A stretch of DNA of 64,000 nt from assembly GCF_002198095.1 (NCBI RefSeq), contig NZ_NHMK01000009.1, forward strand, positions 682,001 through 746,000, read 5' to 3'. Position numbers and translations under genes: made by a program. Numbering within the stretch: position 1 is the stretch's first letter; each line of letters opens with the position of its first letter. This DNA is from Deinococcus indicus (GTDB taxonomy: Bacteria > Deinococcota > Deinococci > Deinococcales > Deinococcaceae). Below, in pieces: positions 32,462-51,241 of the stretch. The notes below the pieces were generated by a model, which did no database searches, was not told the DNA's origin, and saw only the letters and a list, made by a program, of their open reading frames with translations.

Positions 32462-32523
32462 TCCGGACTGCCGTCTGTTGCGCCGACAATCCGGAACTTC
32501 GCCGGGCTGCCAGCTCCACGTCA
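32459..32523 (-). repeat. MITE-like element, truncated copy 4
   Basis: Only the right-hand half is left: TGATCCGGACTGCCGTCTGT at the gene stop, then CGCCGACAATCCGGAACTTC and GCTGCCAGCTCCACGTCAG. The first TGA is also the stop codon of the 32045 gene. Confidence 0.75.
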
Positions 32524-32552
32524 GCGCGGCCCACCAGTGGGGGAGAAGCAGT

Positions 32553-32595
32553 CGCGGCCCCGCCGCACCCCAGGGTCGGGGTGGGCGGGGCCGCG
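32553..32595 (-). terminator. ftsZ terminator
   Basis: CGCGGCCCCGCC (32553-32564) pairs exactly with GGCGGGGCCGCG (32584-32595), 46 bases past the ftsZ stop on the minus strand. It could also serve the converging 32045 gene. Confidence 0.85.
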
Positions 32596-32641
32596 TGCGG
32601 GTATCACGGACAGCCCTTCAGGGCATGTGCCAGAGTCCGGT

Positions 32642-33704
<1,063 letters not shown>

Positions 33705-33763
33705 CTCTCCTTACGACACGGTCCGGCACCCCGCGGGCGGGGCCGACCGTTCTACTGCGGTGT

Positions 33764-33769
33764 AGTCTA
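33764..33769 (-). promoter_or_regulatory. -10 box TAGACT of ftsZ
   Basis: The minus strand carries TAGACT about 60 bases before the ftsZ start. It lies after the large terminator at 33826-33878, so ftsZ appears to have its own promoter. Confidence 0.65.
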
Positions 33770-33825
33770 GCGCACGATACCAGAGAGGCGCGTGCACGTC
33801 CGTGCCGACCTCCGCGCACGCCAGC

Positions 33826-33878
33826 GGCCGTGCGGGCAGGACGCAGCACGGTTCGCTGCGGCTCCTGCCCGCACGGCC
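33826..33878 (-). terminator. Large hairpin between ftsA and ftsZ
   Basis: GGCCGTGCGGGCAGGA (33826-33841) and TCCTGCCCGCACGGCC (33863-33878) are exact 16-base reverse complements, with a smaller GCAGC/GCTGC stem inside. It starts just past the ftsA stop. Confidence 0.85.
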
Positions 33879-33884
33879 GGACCG

Positions 33885-36129
<2,245 letters not shown>

Positions 36130-36133
<4 letters not shown>

Positions 36134-37052
36134 AGCGCCGGGCCGTCCTGGGGAGCGGCGGGCCGGTCCGGTTCGGGCAGCTGCTCGGGCCACAGTTCGT
36201 ACTCCAGTTCCATCGGTACCGGCACCCGCGCGCGGATCACGTCCAGCAGCGCGTGCACGTCGGCCGCCGTCGCGCCGCCCAGGTTCACGATGAAGTTCGC
36301 GTGCTCCGGCGCGATCAGCGCGTTCCCGACCCGCGTGCCCTTCAGGCCCGCCTCGTCGATCAGCTGCCCGGCACTCACGCCGCCCGGATTCTTGAACGCG
36401 CAGCCCGGCGTCTTCATCTTCGGCTGGCCCTTGCGGGCGTTGTCCGCGAAGTCCATCTTCTCCAGCACCGCTTCCGGCGTGCTGCGCCGCAGCCGCAGCC
36501 GCACGCGCGACACCACGTGGTTGCGCGGAATGCCGCTGTTCCGGTAGCCCCACTGGAGGTCGGCGGGCGTGACCTGCCGCGTCTCCTGCGGCGTCACGAT
36601 CTCGATGGTGTGCAGGCCGTCGAACATCTCGCCGTAACGGGTGCCGGCGTTCATCCACACCGCGCCGCCCACCTGCGCGGGAATCCCGACCGTGCCCTCC
36701 AGATTGCTCAGGCCCAGCTTCTGAAGCTGCCGGATCAGGCCGGGCAGCGGCACGCCGCCCCCCACCCAGCCGGTCACGATCTCGCCTTCGCTGCTCAGGT
36801 GCGGGTCCGGTTCCAGGTCCCGTTCGGCCAGCGGGCCGCTCAGGCGGATCACGCGTTCCGGCACGCCCTCGTCGGCGATCACGAGGTTGCTGCCGCCGCC
36901 CAGGATGCGGTACGGCTGCTCCATCGCCTCGGCCAGTTGCGCGTGGTCCGACACGAACCACATCTCGGACTCGCCGCCCACGCCCAGCGTCGTGAAGCGC
37001 GCCAGCGGCAGCCTCTCGACCCGCGCGCCCGTGCGGCTGACCGGCGCGGCGC

Positions 37053-37056
<4 letters not shown>
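36130..37056 (-). CDS. murB: UDP-N-acetylenolpyruvoylglucosamine reductase MurB
   Basis: A 308-residue FAD enzyme that makes UDP-N-acetylmuramate. FAD-binding motifs are LGVGGESEMWFV and LGGGSNLVIADEG; EGTVGIPAQVGGAVWMNAG is the family signature; PGCAFKNPGGVSAGQLIDEAGLKG holds the catalytic Ser; and the late Glu is in APEHANFIVN. The short form without the extra loop fits type II MurB. It overlaps murC by four bases and ftsQ by four bases. Confidence 0.96.
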
Positions 37057-38498
<1,442 letters not shown>

Positions 38499-38517
38499 GG
38501 GAGGTCAGGGAGGCCCA

Positions 38518-39660
<1,143 letters not shown>

Positions 39661-39793
39661 TGCGGGCGAGTGTAGCCCGTGCGGGACATGGAATGCAGGC
39701 CCCTGACAGCGGGAAGGGCTACAGCACGGGGCGGGAGCCGCCGCCCCCGCCTCTGAATCCGTCTCTGCAATCCGCTCCCGGCCACCCGCCCGC

Positions 39794-40552
<759 letters not shown>

Positions 40553-40633
40553 ACCTGTCCACAGTACGACGCGGCGCGCGCCTGGGTTCCGGCCCCGTCA
40601 GCCCGTCAGGTCAGCCCGGTCAGGTCAGCCCCA

Positions 40634-41797
40634 TCATGTCAGCAGGGTGCCGATGCGGCGCAGCACCTCGTGGATGGTGTTCAGGTCGGTCGCGTAACTC
40701 AGGCGCACCTGCCCCGGCGCCCCGAAGTCCGTGCCCGGCACGACCGCCACGCGCGCGTCGTCCAGAATGCGGCGCGCGGCTTCCAGTTCGTCGGTGTGGA
40801 GGCGGTCCGTGTTCGCCATCACGTAGAACGCACCCTGCGGGGTGGGGGTGGGCAGACCCAGGGCGTTCAGGCCGGCGACGATCACGTCGCGCCGCTCGCG
40901 GTACGCCCCGCGCGCCATGTCGATGAAGCGGGCCGTCTCCTCGTGCTCCTCCAGGGCCGCCAGCGCCGCGTACTGCGAGACGCTGCTGGCGTTGCTGGTG
41001 CTCTGGGATTGCAGGGCGTTCATGGCGGCGATCACGTCCTTCGGTCCGCCCGCGTACCCGATGCGCCAGCCGGTCATGGCGTACGCCTTGCTGGCCCCGT
41101 TGATGGTCAGGGTGTGTTCCGGCGCGTACAGGCCGATGCTGACCTGCCGGGCGTCGTACACCAGATGCTCGTACATCTCGTCCGTCACGATGATCAGCCC
41201 GTGGCGCTGCGCCACGCCCGCCACCGCCTCCAGCACCTCCGGCGTGAACACGGCGCCCGTGGGGTTGCCGGGGCTGTTCAGCACGATCATGCGGGTCCGG
41301 GGCGTCACGCGCGCCTCCAGCGCCTGCGGGTCCAGCTGGAAGCCCGATTCCGGCGTGGTCGGCACCGCCACCGGCACCGCGCCCGCCAGCGCCACCATCT
41401 CCGGGTAGCTCACCCAGTACGGCGCGGGAATCAGCACCTCGTCACCCGGATTCAGCAGGGCCATGAATGCATTGAACAGCGCCTGCTTGCCCCCGCTCGT
41501 GACCGTCACGCAGTCCGGCGCGTAGCTCAGACCGTTCTCTCGGGCGAACTTCGCGCTGATTGCCTCACGCAGTTCCGGAATCCCGTTGACTGCCGTGTAC
41601 TTCGTCTTGCCGGATTCGATGGCGGCCATCGCCGCCGCCTTCACGTGATCCGGCGTGTCGAAGTCCGGTTCGCCCACGCTCATGCTGATCACGTCCACAC
41701 CCTGACGCCGCAGTTCCAGCGCGCGGCTGGTCACGGCGACCGTCGAGGACGGCTTCAGGCTCAGGGCACGGTCGGACAGCTGGAAAGGGCCACTCAT
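40634..41797 (-). CDS. aspC: Aspartate aminotransferase (PLP, class I/II)
   Basis: A 387-residue aminotransferase of the Thermus-type aspartate aminotransferase group. The PLP lysine is in TINGASKAYAMTGWRIGYAGGP, SPGNPTGAVFTPE carries the Asn that contacts PLP, and SVGEPDFDTPDHVKAAAMAAIESGKTKYTAVNG is the family N-terminal signature. It interconverts aspartate and oxaloacetate with 2-oxoglutarate/glutamate, though related enzymes act on other amino acids. ATG 41797 has TACCCT seven bases upstream, so the extension to 41824 is rejected. Confidence 0.93.
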   Translation of the reverse strand: MSGPFQLSDRALSLKPSSTVAVTSRALELRRQGVDVISMSVGEPDFDTPDHVKAAAMAAIESGKTKYTAVNGIPELREAISAKFARENGLSYAPDCVTVTSGGKQALFNAFMALLNPGDEVLIPAPYWVSYPEMVALAGAVPVAVPTTPESGFQLDPQALEARVTPRTRMIVLNSPGNPTGAVFTPEVLEAVAGVAQRHGLIIVTDEMYEHLVYDARQVSIGLYAPEHTLTINGASKAYAMTGWRIGYAGGPKDVIAAMNALQSQSTSNASSVSQYAALAALEEHEETARFIDMARGAYRERRDVIVAGLNALGLPTPTPQGAFYVMANTDRLHTDELEAARRILDDARVAVVPGTDFGAPGQVRLSYATDLNTIHEVLRRIGTLLT

Positions 41798-41841
41798 GCC
41801 CCGCAGGGTACAGGCGGCCCGCACGGACAGGCGCGAGAGGT

Positions 41842-42375
41842 TTAGAAGCGGTACGTCAGGCCCAGGCGCAGGGTGGGGGAGGGCAGCGCGAAATCCTCCG
41901 CGGGCCGCGCGGGCTGGCCGGGCTGGGGGGCTGGCCGGCTGCCGATCGCCTCTCGCAGCACCGTGTAGCGCACGCCGCCCTCGACGAAGAAGCCCAGATC
42001 GGGGCGCGTGCGGCTGCGGTACCCGGCGACCGCCCCAGCGCGCCAGCCACCCCTGCCCGTCACCACCACCCCGGCAGACGGCCCGCCGTACCAGCCGGTA
42101 TCGGCGCGGCTGAACAGCAGGTCGGCACTCAGGATGGCGGCCACAGTGGCGTCCACACCCACGCGCGGCGTGACGGTCAGGGCGCCCACCTGCCCCACCG
42201 GAGCGGAAACCGACACCTGAACGACCGGGAGGATGGTTTCCAGCCCCAGCCCCGCCCAGACGGTGGGTCGCTCACGGGTGTCGGCGGCTGCGGTCTGCGC
42301 CGCCGCGAGGCTGCCGGTAAGGGGCAGCAGGGTCGCCAGGGTGGCCTTCAGTAAAGACGTTTTCAGGATTCTCAT
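41842..42375 (-). CDS. Secreted outer-membrane beta-barrel-like protein
   Basis: A 177-residue protein with a signal peptide (LLKATLATLLPLTGSLAAAQ), amphipathic strands and the C-terminus TLRLGLTYRF, whose last Phe is typical of outer-membrane barrels. It resembles the 6383-6832 protein in plan. TAGAAT lies nine bases before the ATG. Confidence 0.65.
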   Translation of the reverse strand: MRILKTSLLKATLATLLPLTGSLAAAQTAAADTRERPTVWAGLGLETILPVVQVSVSAPVGQVGALTVTPRVGVDATVAAILSADLLFSRADTGWYGGPSAGVVVTGRGGWRAGAVAGYRSRTRPDLGFFVEGGVRYTVLREAIGSRPAPQPGQPARPAEDFALPSPTLRLGLTYRF

Positions 42376-42472
42376 ACTGCGGCCATTCTAGCCACGCGTC
42401 TGGACTGTGGGCGCCGCACACGAGGCGGCGGGAGCCACGCTGCCGTGACCCCCGCCGCGCCCGGACGGACGT

Positions 42473-43053
42473 TCAGTGCAGCAGGCCGATGGACCGGGCG
42501 CGGCTGACGGCCTCGGTGCGGTCCCCGGCGTCCAGCTTGGCGTACAGGCGCGCCAGGTGGTCCTTGACGGTGTCGGGGCTGACGCCCAGGTTCTTGGCGA
42601 TCTCCTTGTTGCTGTAGCCCTGGGCCAGCAGGGGCAGCACCTCGGATTCGCGGGGCGTCAGGCGGGGTACGTCCACGTGCGGCAGGCGGTCCACGTCGGG
42701 GTTCGCCACGATGTCGCGCAGCTGCCGCGCCAGGCTTTCCGGGTCGGTCTCCTTGCTGACGTACCCGCGCGCTCCGGCGGCGCGGGCGGCCTGCACGATG
42801 GCGGGCTCGGCGAAGGTGGTGATCAGGACGCTGACCAGCCGGGGGTTGCTCTGGCGCAGGCGTTCGCAGACCTCGATGCCGGTCATGCCGGGCATCTTGA
42901 CGTCCAGCAGCGCGGCGTCGGGTTGCAGGGCGCGGCAGGCTTCCAGGGCGGCCAGTCCGTCGCTCGCCTCGGCCACCACGTCGAATCCCTGGTGAATGAG
43001 TGCGTATTTCAGGCCCATGCGGAACAGGGGGTGGTCGTCGGCGATCACGAGTC

Positions 43054-43057
<4 letters not shown>
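42473..43057 (-). CDS. NarL/FixJ-type response regulator
   Basis: A 194-residue transcription factor. The receiver domain has the acid pair Asp7-Asp8, phospho-acceptor Asp52 (ALLDVKMPG) and Lys102. The C-terminal LuxR-type helix-turn-helix is LTPRESEVLPLLAQGYSNKEIAKNLGVSPDTVKDHLARLYAKL. Its ATG overlaps the kinase stop by four bases (ATGA), so the two form a coupled pair. Targets are unknown. Confidence 0.95.
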
Positions 43058-44115
<1,058 letters not shown>

Positions 44116-44243
44116 GGATCTCAGCGTACGGACTGCGGTCTGACAGAAAACTCACGCCCGTGGGGGGCCGCGCGGGTCTGTCAACCCCCCACCCCCGTCA
44201 GTTGCCCCCGGCAGAACCGTGAGGGAGCAGAAGGGAAGCAATC

Positions 44244-44280
44244 ATTCACGAACGGGCAAAATCGTGAATACTTTCACTAA
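44244..44280. repeat. TTCACGA/TCGTGAA palindromic motif, copy a
   Basis: TTCACGA, nine bases (ACGGGCAAA), then ATCGTGAAT, then TTTCACTA. The first two blocks form an inverted repeat and the third repeats the first half. It lies between the kinase promoter and the YbjN gene. Confidence 0.8.
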
Positions 44281-44326
44281 TGGTCGACAAGAAAGAGGGG
44301 AGCGGGTCACCCCACCCCCCGTCCGT

Positions 44327-44794
<468 letters not shown>

Positions 44795-44890
44795 TGAAAC
44801 CATCCTCCTCGGTGGGTGAAGCACATCAGTGAAATCTGTCTGTGGTTGAAACCCGGCCGATTCTAACACCCCCGGCCACAGGCGCGCGCT

Positions 44891-45457
44891 TCAGGGTCGG
44901 CTCAGCACGCTCAGGGTCACGGGCGCGACCCCCTCGCTCAGGATGCCCAGCGCCGCCGCCGCCTCGTCCGACAGGTCGATCACCCGCGACGCCACCCCGA
45001 ACGGCCCCCGGTCGTTGATCAGCACGTCCACGCTGCGGCCCGTCCGGGCGTGCGTGACCCGCACCCACGTCCCGAACGGCAGCGTCAGGTGCGCGGCCGT
45101 CATGACGGTCCGCGCGTCCCGGCGCCCCCCGTAGTACACCGCCTGCCCCTGCTGGAAGACCGCGTCGGCCGCGCCCACCCCGGTGGCCCGCACGGTCGCC
45201 ACCTGCCCCGCCCGCTGCGCCGGCGCCTGGGCCGGGACCTGGGCCGCGCGCCCGTCCGGCACGTTCAGCACGTCACCCGGCCGGATCGCCGCGCCCTGCC
45301 CGCGGTTCAGGTCCAGCAGCGCCTGCACGCTCACGCCGTGCGCCCGCGCGATCTCCCACAGGGTGTCGCCGGCCTGCACGCGGTACGAACCGGCCTGCGC
45401 CGATCCCAGCACGGCGGTCAGCGCGACGGCCGCCAGGACCGCGCCGGGACGCCTCAC
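44891..45457 (-). CDS. LysM plus RlpA-like (double-psi barrel) cell-wall protein
   Basis: A 188-residue exported protein: signal peptide (residues 1-22), one LysM ([27 protein letters not shown]) that binds peptidoglycan, a Gln/Ala/Pro linker, and an RlpA-like domain ([49 protein letters not shown]) with the usual NDRGPF motif. RlpA proteins are lytic transglycosylases or wall-binding factors. GTG 45457 overlaps the peptidase stop as GTGA, so the long ORF is rejected. Confidence 0.9.
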   Translation of the reverse strand: MRRPGAVLAAVALTAVLGSAQAGSYRVQAGDTLWEIARAHGVSVQALLDLNRGQGAAIRPGDVLNVPDGRAAQVPAQAPAQRAGQVATVRATGVGAADAVFQQGQAVYYGGRRDARTVMTAAHLTLPFGTWVRVTHARTGRSVDVLINDRGPFGVASRVIDLSDEAAAALGILSEGVAPVTLSVLSRP

Positions 45458-46503
45458 ACGGCCTCCTTCTCGCTGCGGCTCAGGACCTCGTGGCCGTCCT
45501 CGGTGACCAGCACCAGATCCTCGATCCGCACGCCGCCCACGTCCGGCAGGTACGCGCCGGGTTCGACGGTCACGATCATGCCGGGCCGCAGCACGTCCTC
45601 GCTGCTGCCGCGCAGGCTGGGACCCTCGTGGACCATCAGGCCCACCCCGTGCCCCAGCGAGTGCGCGAACGCCTCGCCCAGGCCGTGCCCGGTCAGGATG
45701 TCGCGCGCCAGGGCGTCCAGGTCCGCGCCGCGCACGCCGGGGCGCACCGCCCGCACCGCCGCCTCTTCGGCCTCCAGCACCGCGCGGTACACGCGGGCCA
45801 TCTCGGGGCTGGGGGTGCCCACCGCGACCGTGCGGGTCATGTCGCTGTTGTACCCGTTCAGGCGCGCGCCCATGTCCACCGTGACCAGTTCGCCGTCCCC
45901 GATCACGCGGTCCGACGCCACGCCGTGCGGCAGCGCGCCGCGCGGCCCGCTCGCCACGATGATCTCGAAGGCACTCTCGGCCCCGACGCGGCGCAGCAGC
46001 GACTCGATCTCCAGCGCCACGTCCAGTTCGCGCACGCCCGCGCGGATCATGGGCCGCACCTGCGCGAATACCCGGTCGGCGAGCGCCTGCGCGTCCCGCA
46101 CGGCCTGCACCTCGTCCGGCGTCTTGACCATCCGCAGGTCCGAGAGCAGCCCGGCCGTGCCCACCAGCGTCGCCTGCGGCCAATAGGTCCGCAGCTGCTC
46201 CAGTTCGGCCACGGTCAGGCTCTCGGCCTCAAAGCCCACGCGCAGGCCCGCGAGGCCCGGCGCGGCGTGCTCCAGCGTGGCGGGCGGCCGCGCAATGAAT
46301 GTCGGCACGCGCGACTCCTGCGCCGCCTGCACCGTGTACCGCGCGTCGGTGTACAGCGTCGCGTCCTGCGGCGTGACCAGCACCTTCCCGTCCTTGCCGC
46401 TCGTGAACCCGCTCAGGTACCGCACGTTCGCCGCGTCGCTGATCCACAGGGCGTCCACTCCGGCGCGGCCCATGGCGGCCCGCAACTGCTCCAGTTGACT
46501 CAT
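45454..46503 (-). CDS. Xaa-Pro aminopeptidase/dipeptidase (M24B)
   Basis: A 349-residue metallopeptidase. The N-terminal creatinase-like domain (about 1-125) is followed by the M24 catalytic domain with metal ligands Asp ([19 protein letters not shown]), His ([15 protein letters not shown]) and Glu ([19 protein letters not shown]). It cleaves peptides with Pro in the second position. ATG 46503 has TACTTT seven bases upstream, so a 66-residue ORF extension is rejected. It overlaps the LysM gene. Confidence 0.93.
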   Translation of the reverse strand: MSQLEQLRAAMGRAGVDALWISDAANVRYLSGFTSGKDGKVLVTPQDATLYTDARYTVQAAQESRVPTFIARPPATLEHAAPGLAGLRVGFEAESLTVAELEQLRTYWPQATLVGTAGLLSDLRMVKTPDEVQAVRDAQALADRVFAQVRPMIRAGVRELDVALEIESLLRRVGAESAFEIIVASGPRGALPHGVASDRVIGDGELVTVDMGARLNGYNSDMTRTVAVGTPSPEMARVYRAVLEAEEAAVRAVRPGVRGADLDALARDILTGHGLGEAFAHSLGHGVGLMVHEGPSLRGSSEDVLRPGMIVTVEPGAYLPDVGGVRIEDLVLVTEDGHEVLSRSEKEAV

Positions 46504-46673
46504 GAACGGCAAAGTAACACGCGCCCCCCCGGTCCGTCTGCCGCCCCCCGCCCCCCACGCCCGCGTGACCGGCCCCCCGGAAAGGCGGTACAGTGCGCGG
46601 AATCCAGCCTTCAGACCCGCCTCGCCTGTCCCCGCACCGGAGACAGTGTGAACGGGATTACCTGTCATGCGCT

Positions 46674-46679
46674 TATACT
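46674..46679 (+). promoter_or_regulatory. -10 box TATACT of sucCD
   Basis: TATACT lies 63 bases before the sucC GTG, leaving a normal leader that ends in a strong AAGGAGGG ribosome site (46729-46736). No good -35 box is seen. Confidence 0.6.
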
Positions 46680-46742
46680 CGTTTATCGGGACAATCGACA
46701 CGGCCTTTTCAGGTCTGGTAACACCCCCAAGGAGGGATCACC

Positions 46743-47902
<1,160 letters not shown>

Positions 47903-47903
<1 letters not shown>

Positions 47904-48808
47904 TGGGCATTCTCGTTGACAACAACAGCCGCGTGATCGTGCAGGGCATGACCGGCCGCGAAGGTGCGAGCCACAGCCGCGCCATGAAGGAATTCGGCAC
48001 GCAGGTCGTCGCGGGCGTCACGCCCGGCAAGGGCGGCACCGACTTCGAAGGCTGGCCCGTGTACAACAGCGTCGCCGAGGCGAAAGCCGCGCACGACGCG
48101 AACGTCAGCATCATCTTCGTGCCGCCCGCCGGCGCCGCCGACGCCGTGCTGGAAGCCGCGCACGCCGGTATGCCCCTGATCGTCCTGATCACCGAGGGCG
48201 TGCCCACCGTCGACATGATGAAGGCCGTGCAGGAAGTCAAGACGCTCGACGCGCTCAACCGCGCCGAGGGCGGTCAGGGCATCCGACTGATCGGCGGCAA
48301 CTGCCCCGGTCTGGTCACCAACGGCCAGGCGAAAGTCGGCATCATGCCGAACAAGATCTACACCAACCCCGGCCGCATCGGCCTGATCAGCCGCTCCGGC
48401 ACCCTCACCTACGAGGCCGCCAAACTGCTGAACGACGCCGGCATGGGCACCAGCACCACCGTCGGCATCGGCGGCGACCCCGTGATCGGCACGACCTTCG
48501 CGGACGTGCTGCCCCTGTTCGAGGCTGACCCCGACACCGACGCCATCGTCGTGATCGGCGAGATCGGCGGCGCGGACGAGGAAGCGGCCGCCGAGTACAT
48601 CGCCCAGCACATGAAGAAGCCCGTCGTGGCCTTCATCAGCGGCCGCAGCGCGCCCAAGGGCAAGCGCATGGGCCACGCCGGCGCGATCATCATGGGCGAC
48701 GTGGGCACCCCGGAAAGCAAGCTGGCCGCCTTCGCCGCCGCGAACGTCCCGGTCGCCGACACCATGCCCGAGATCATCGACATGGTCAAGGCTGCCCTGA
48801 ACAAGTAA
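47903..48808 (+). CDS. sucD: Succinyl-CoA synthetase alpha subunit
   Basis: A 301-residue CoA-binding subunit. The Rossmann motif [20 protein letters not shown] binds CoA, and the phospho-histidine lies in [13 protein letters not shown]. The start overlaps the sucC stop. The last base of its TAA is also the first base of the MITE-like element that follows. Confidence 0.97.
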
Positions 48809-48943
48809 TACGGACTCCGATTGAATGGGCTGCACAGCCCGTTCAATCCGAGCGGATGCGAGTGGGAGAGAAACGGGTTCCGGACGTGGAGCCGGCAATC
48901 CGGTGCCGTTCCGGATTGTCGGCGAAACAAACGGAATCCGTAT
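48808..48943 (+). repeat. MITE-like dispersed element, copy 5 (best short form)
   Basis: It begins ATACGGACTCCG (its first A is part of the sucD stop codon) and ends CGGAATCCGTAT. Hairpin 1 is ATTGAATGGGCTG-CA-CAGCCCGTTCAAT; hairpin 2 pairs CCGGCAATCCGG with CCGGATTGTCGG. At 136 bp it is the cleanest copy. Confidence 0.88.
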
Positions 48944-49057
48944 AAATTCCCGCCCTGCGGCCCGGCTCACCCCAGCGGTGGGCCGGGCCGTTCCGTGCGA
49001 TGTGGGTCACATGAACGGCCCGTTGACCTGCGGTCACACCCGCGTCAGCCTCGCGCG

Positions 49058-49063
49058 TACACT
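49058..49063 (+). promoter_or_regulatory. -10 box TACACT of leaderless 49070 gene
   Basis: TACACT is followed by six bases and ATG. The string is nearly the same as at ispG (GCGTACACTGGG..GCATGAA). Confidence 0.7.
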
Positions 49064-49069
49064 GGGGGC

Positions 49070-49639
49070 ATGAAGCTGCGACGCATCCTGACCACCACCA
49101 CTGCCCTGCTGTGCGCCGGGTCGGCGTCGGGTCTGACCATTCGCGGCGCCGTGGAGGGCGGCGGGGACGACCTGCGCGTGGCGGGGTTCGTCGTGTCGCC
49201 CTTCGGGCAGGTCACGGAGGAGGTCAGTAGCGTGCCGGTCGAGGGCGGCCGGTTCGTGTTGGAGCTTCCCACCACCGCCCCGACCGCGCGGGCGCAGGTG
49301 GACCTGACGCCGCAGAACGTCACGTGGCCCGGCGTGATCGACCCGGTGTCCGTGTCCACGCAGGCGCGGGTGGCCGAGATGAAGTTCTTCGTGTACCGCG
49401 ACCTGAACCGCAACGGCCGCCGCGACGAGGGCGAGGCGCTGCGCGACGTGATGCCGAACGTGGACCGCGCCACGCTGTTCGTGGCCTGGGTGAACACCGA
49501 CGTGACCGTCAAGGCCAGCAAGGGGTACGAGGCGACCCTGAAGCGCGGCTGGAACGCCCTGATCGTGGACGTGGGCCGCGCCGTGCGGGTGCAGCCGTTC
49601 TCGGATTCCACGGTCGTCACGGTACGTCTGGCCCGCTGA
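49070..49639 (+). CDS. Secreted hypothetical protein with EF-hand-like loop
   Basis: A 189-residue exported protein. Residues 1-20 form a signal peptide. The middle has YRDLNRNGRRDEGEALRD, a DxNxNGxxDxGE calcium-binding loop as in dockerins and SdrD-like repeats. The rest is beta-rich. A TLKRGWNALIVDV run recalls the lipoprotein at 21100. Role unknown. Confidence 0.68.
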   Translation: MKLRRILTTTTALLCAGSASGLTIRGAVEGGGDDLRVAGFVVSPFGQVTEEVSSVPVEGGRFVLELPTTAPTARAQVDLTPQNVTWPGVIDPVSVSTQARVAEMKFFVYRDLNRNGRRDEGEALRDVMPNVDRATLFVAWVNTDVTVKASKGYEATLKRGWNALIVDVGRAVRVQPFSDSTVVTVRLAR

Positions 49640-49753
49640 ATACCCCTCCCGGATCGTGCCTCTGCCTGTGCCGGGCGGGGGCGCGGCCTCTGTATGGAGA
49701 GGGTGGGAGTCCAGGCACAGTGGGAGACGGACGACACCAGAATCCAATAAATC

Positions 49754-49790
49754 GGTCACGATCCGGTAGAATCGTGAAACTATTCACTTA
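49754..49790. repeat. TTCACGA/TCGTGAA palindromic motif, copy b
   Basis: GTCACGATCCGGTAGA then ATCGTGAAAC then ATTCACTTA. It is slightly more diverged than the others. It stands between the converging 49070 gene and bshA. Confidence 0.75.
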
Positions 49791-49896
49791 CTGACTTTTA
49801 CCCCTTCCCATCCTGAGAGCAGAGAGACAGACTCCCCCTGCACACCCGCCTGGCGCAGCCCCGGAGCGGCCCCCGCCACCCCGGAGCCACCGGCCG

Positions 49897-51027
49897 TCAG
49901 ACCGTCACGCCGAGGGCCGTACGCTCATAGGCCTGGATGTACTGCGGCACGATCCGGCTGGGATGGAAACGCCCCACCGCCGCCGCCCGGCCCGCCGCAC
50001 CCATCTGCACGTACAGGTCACGGTTACGCAGGATGCGCAGCGCGGCGTCCGCCATGGCGTCCACGTCGCCCACGTCCGCCATGAAGCCGGTCACGCCCTG
50101 CTCCACGACCTCCGGAATACCGCCCGCGTTCGACGACACGACCGGCACCTCGCAACTCATGGCCTCCAGCGCCGCCAGACCGAAACTCTCCTGCCGGCTG
50201 GGCAGCAGGAACAGGTCGCTGATTCCCAGCACCGTCTCCACGTCCGGGAACGACCCCAGGAAGTGCGTGCGGCCGATCACGCCGAGCTGCTGCGCCAGCT
50301 CGAACACACGCGGCCGTTCCGGACCGTCCCCGATCATCAGCAGGCGCGCCGGAATCTCGCTCGCCACGCGCGCAAACACCTGCACCACGTCCTCCGGGCG
50401 TTTCACCGGCCGGAAGTTGCTGACATGCACCAGCAGCGCCTCGTCCGGATGCGCGAACCGCGCCCGCACCGCCGGGTCCGTCACCCGCACGAAGCGTTCA
50501 CTGTCCACGAAGTTATGAATCACCTCAATCTCCCGCTCCACGCCGAACACTTCTTTGGTGTGCTGCGCGAGGTAACTGGACACCGCCGTCACGTGATCGC
50601 TCTTCTCGATGGCGTGCCGGGTCGTGTGCCGGAACGCCGGCTCCATGCCCACCAGCGTGACGTCCGTGCCGTGCAGGGTGGTCATCACGCGCGAGCGGCC
50701 CGTGATGGCCCGCGCGTGAATGGCGGCCGTGGCGTGCGGAATGGCGTAGTGCGCGTGCGACAGCTCCACGCCCTGCTCGAGAATCACCTCGGTCAGGGTG
50801 TTCGCGGCCGCCAGTTCCGGGTACGGCTGATCGAACAACGCGTACGCATAGGCACTCACCTGATGAAAGTACGGGCCGCGCATACCGCCCTGCCCCCCCA
50901 GCCGGAACGGCTGAGCCGACCCCACGAAATGAACCTCATGCCCCGCGCGGGCCACCTGCAAGCCCAGTTCGGTCGCCACCACACCCGACCCGCCCGCGCT
51001 GGCGTGACACAGCACCGCGACCTTCAT
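49897..51027 (-). CDS. bshA: N-acetyl-alpha-D-glucosaminyl L-malate synthase BshA
   Basis: A 376-residue GT4 glycosyltransferase, the first step of bacillithiol synthesis (UDP-GlcNAc plus L-malate). The N-terminal [22 protein letters not shown] is the BshA signature, [12 protein letters not shown] and [10 protein letters not shown] follow, and [35 protein letters not shown] binds UDP. ATG 51027 is preferred to GTG 51036 because its ATG overlaps the stop of an upstream 14-residue leader ORF. It is divergent from degV. Confidence 0.93.
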   Translation of the reverse strand: MKVAVLCHASAGGSGVVATELGLQVARAGHEVHFVGSAQPFRLGGQGGMRGPYFHQVSAYAYALFDQPYPELAAANTLTEVILEQGVELSHAHYAIPHATAAIHARAITGRSRVMTTLHGTDVTLVGMEPAFRHTTRHAIEKSDHVTAVSSYLAQHTKEVFGVEREIEVIHNFVDSERFVRVTDPAVRARFAHPDEALLVHVSNFRPVKRPEDVVQVFARVASEIPARLLMIGDGPERPRVFELAQQLGVIGRTHFLGSFPDVETVLGISDLFLLPSRQESFGLAALEAMSCEVPVVSSNAGGIPEVVEQGVTGFMADVGDVDAMADAALRILRNRDLYVQMGAAGRAAAVGRFHPSRIVPQYIQAYERTALGVTV

Positions 51028-51068
51028 GCCCGCCACCCGCGAATTCCACTGCTGTCAACCTGGTTCAT
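51024..51068 (-). CDS. Leaderless 14-residue leader ORF before bshA (ATGA overlap)
   Basis: TATACT (51082-51077, minus strand) is followed by eight bases and an ATG encoding [14 protein letters not shown]. Its TGA overlaps the bshA ATG as ATGA. It is the best case of the leader design in this window, because the -10 box is a full consensus and bshA has no ribosome site of its own. Confidence 0.65.
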   Translation of the reverse strand: MNQVDSSGIRGWRA

Positions 51069-51076
51069 GACTGCGG

Positions 51077-51082
51077 AGTATA
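51077..51082 (-). promoter_or_regulatory. -10 box TATACT of the bshA leader
   Basis: A consensus -10 box eight bases before the leader ATG at 51068. A TTTTTC 16 bases further upstream may be a weak -35. Confidence 0.7.
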
Positions 51083-51241
51083 GAGGCCCGGCGTCATGGA
51101 AAAAGTCGCTCCCGGTGCCATTCGGCGCCCCGCCCGGCAACCTTGCGGAACCCTGACAATCCCGTGTATGAAGACGCCCCGCCCCCGCCAAGACGAAAAA
51201 ATCACAGTGAGCGCTTCCTGAAACGCTTACAACACACTCAT

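Noticed and set aside
46504..46701. N-terminal extension of the Xaa-Pro peptidase
   Set aside because: A -10 box seven bases before ATG 46503 and the creatinase-fold start argue for the shorter protein.
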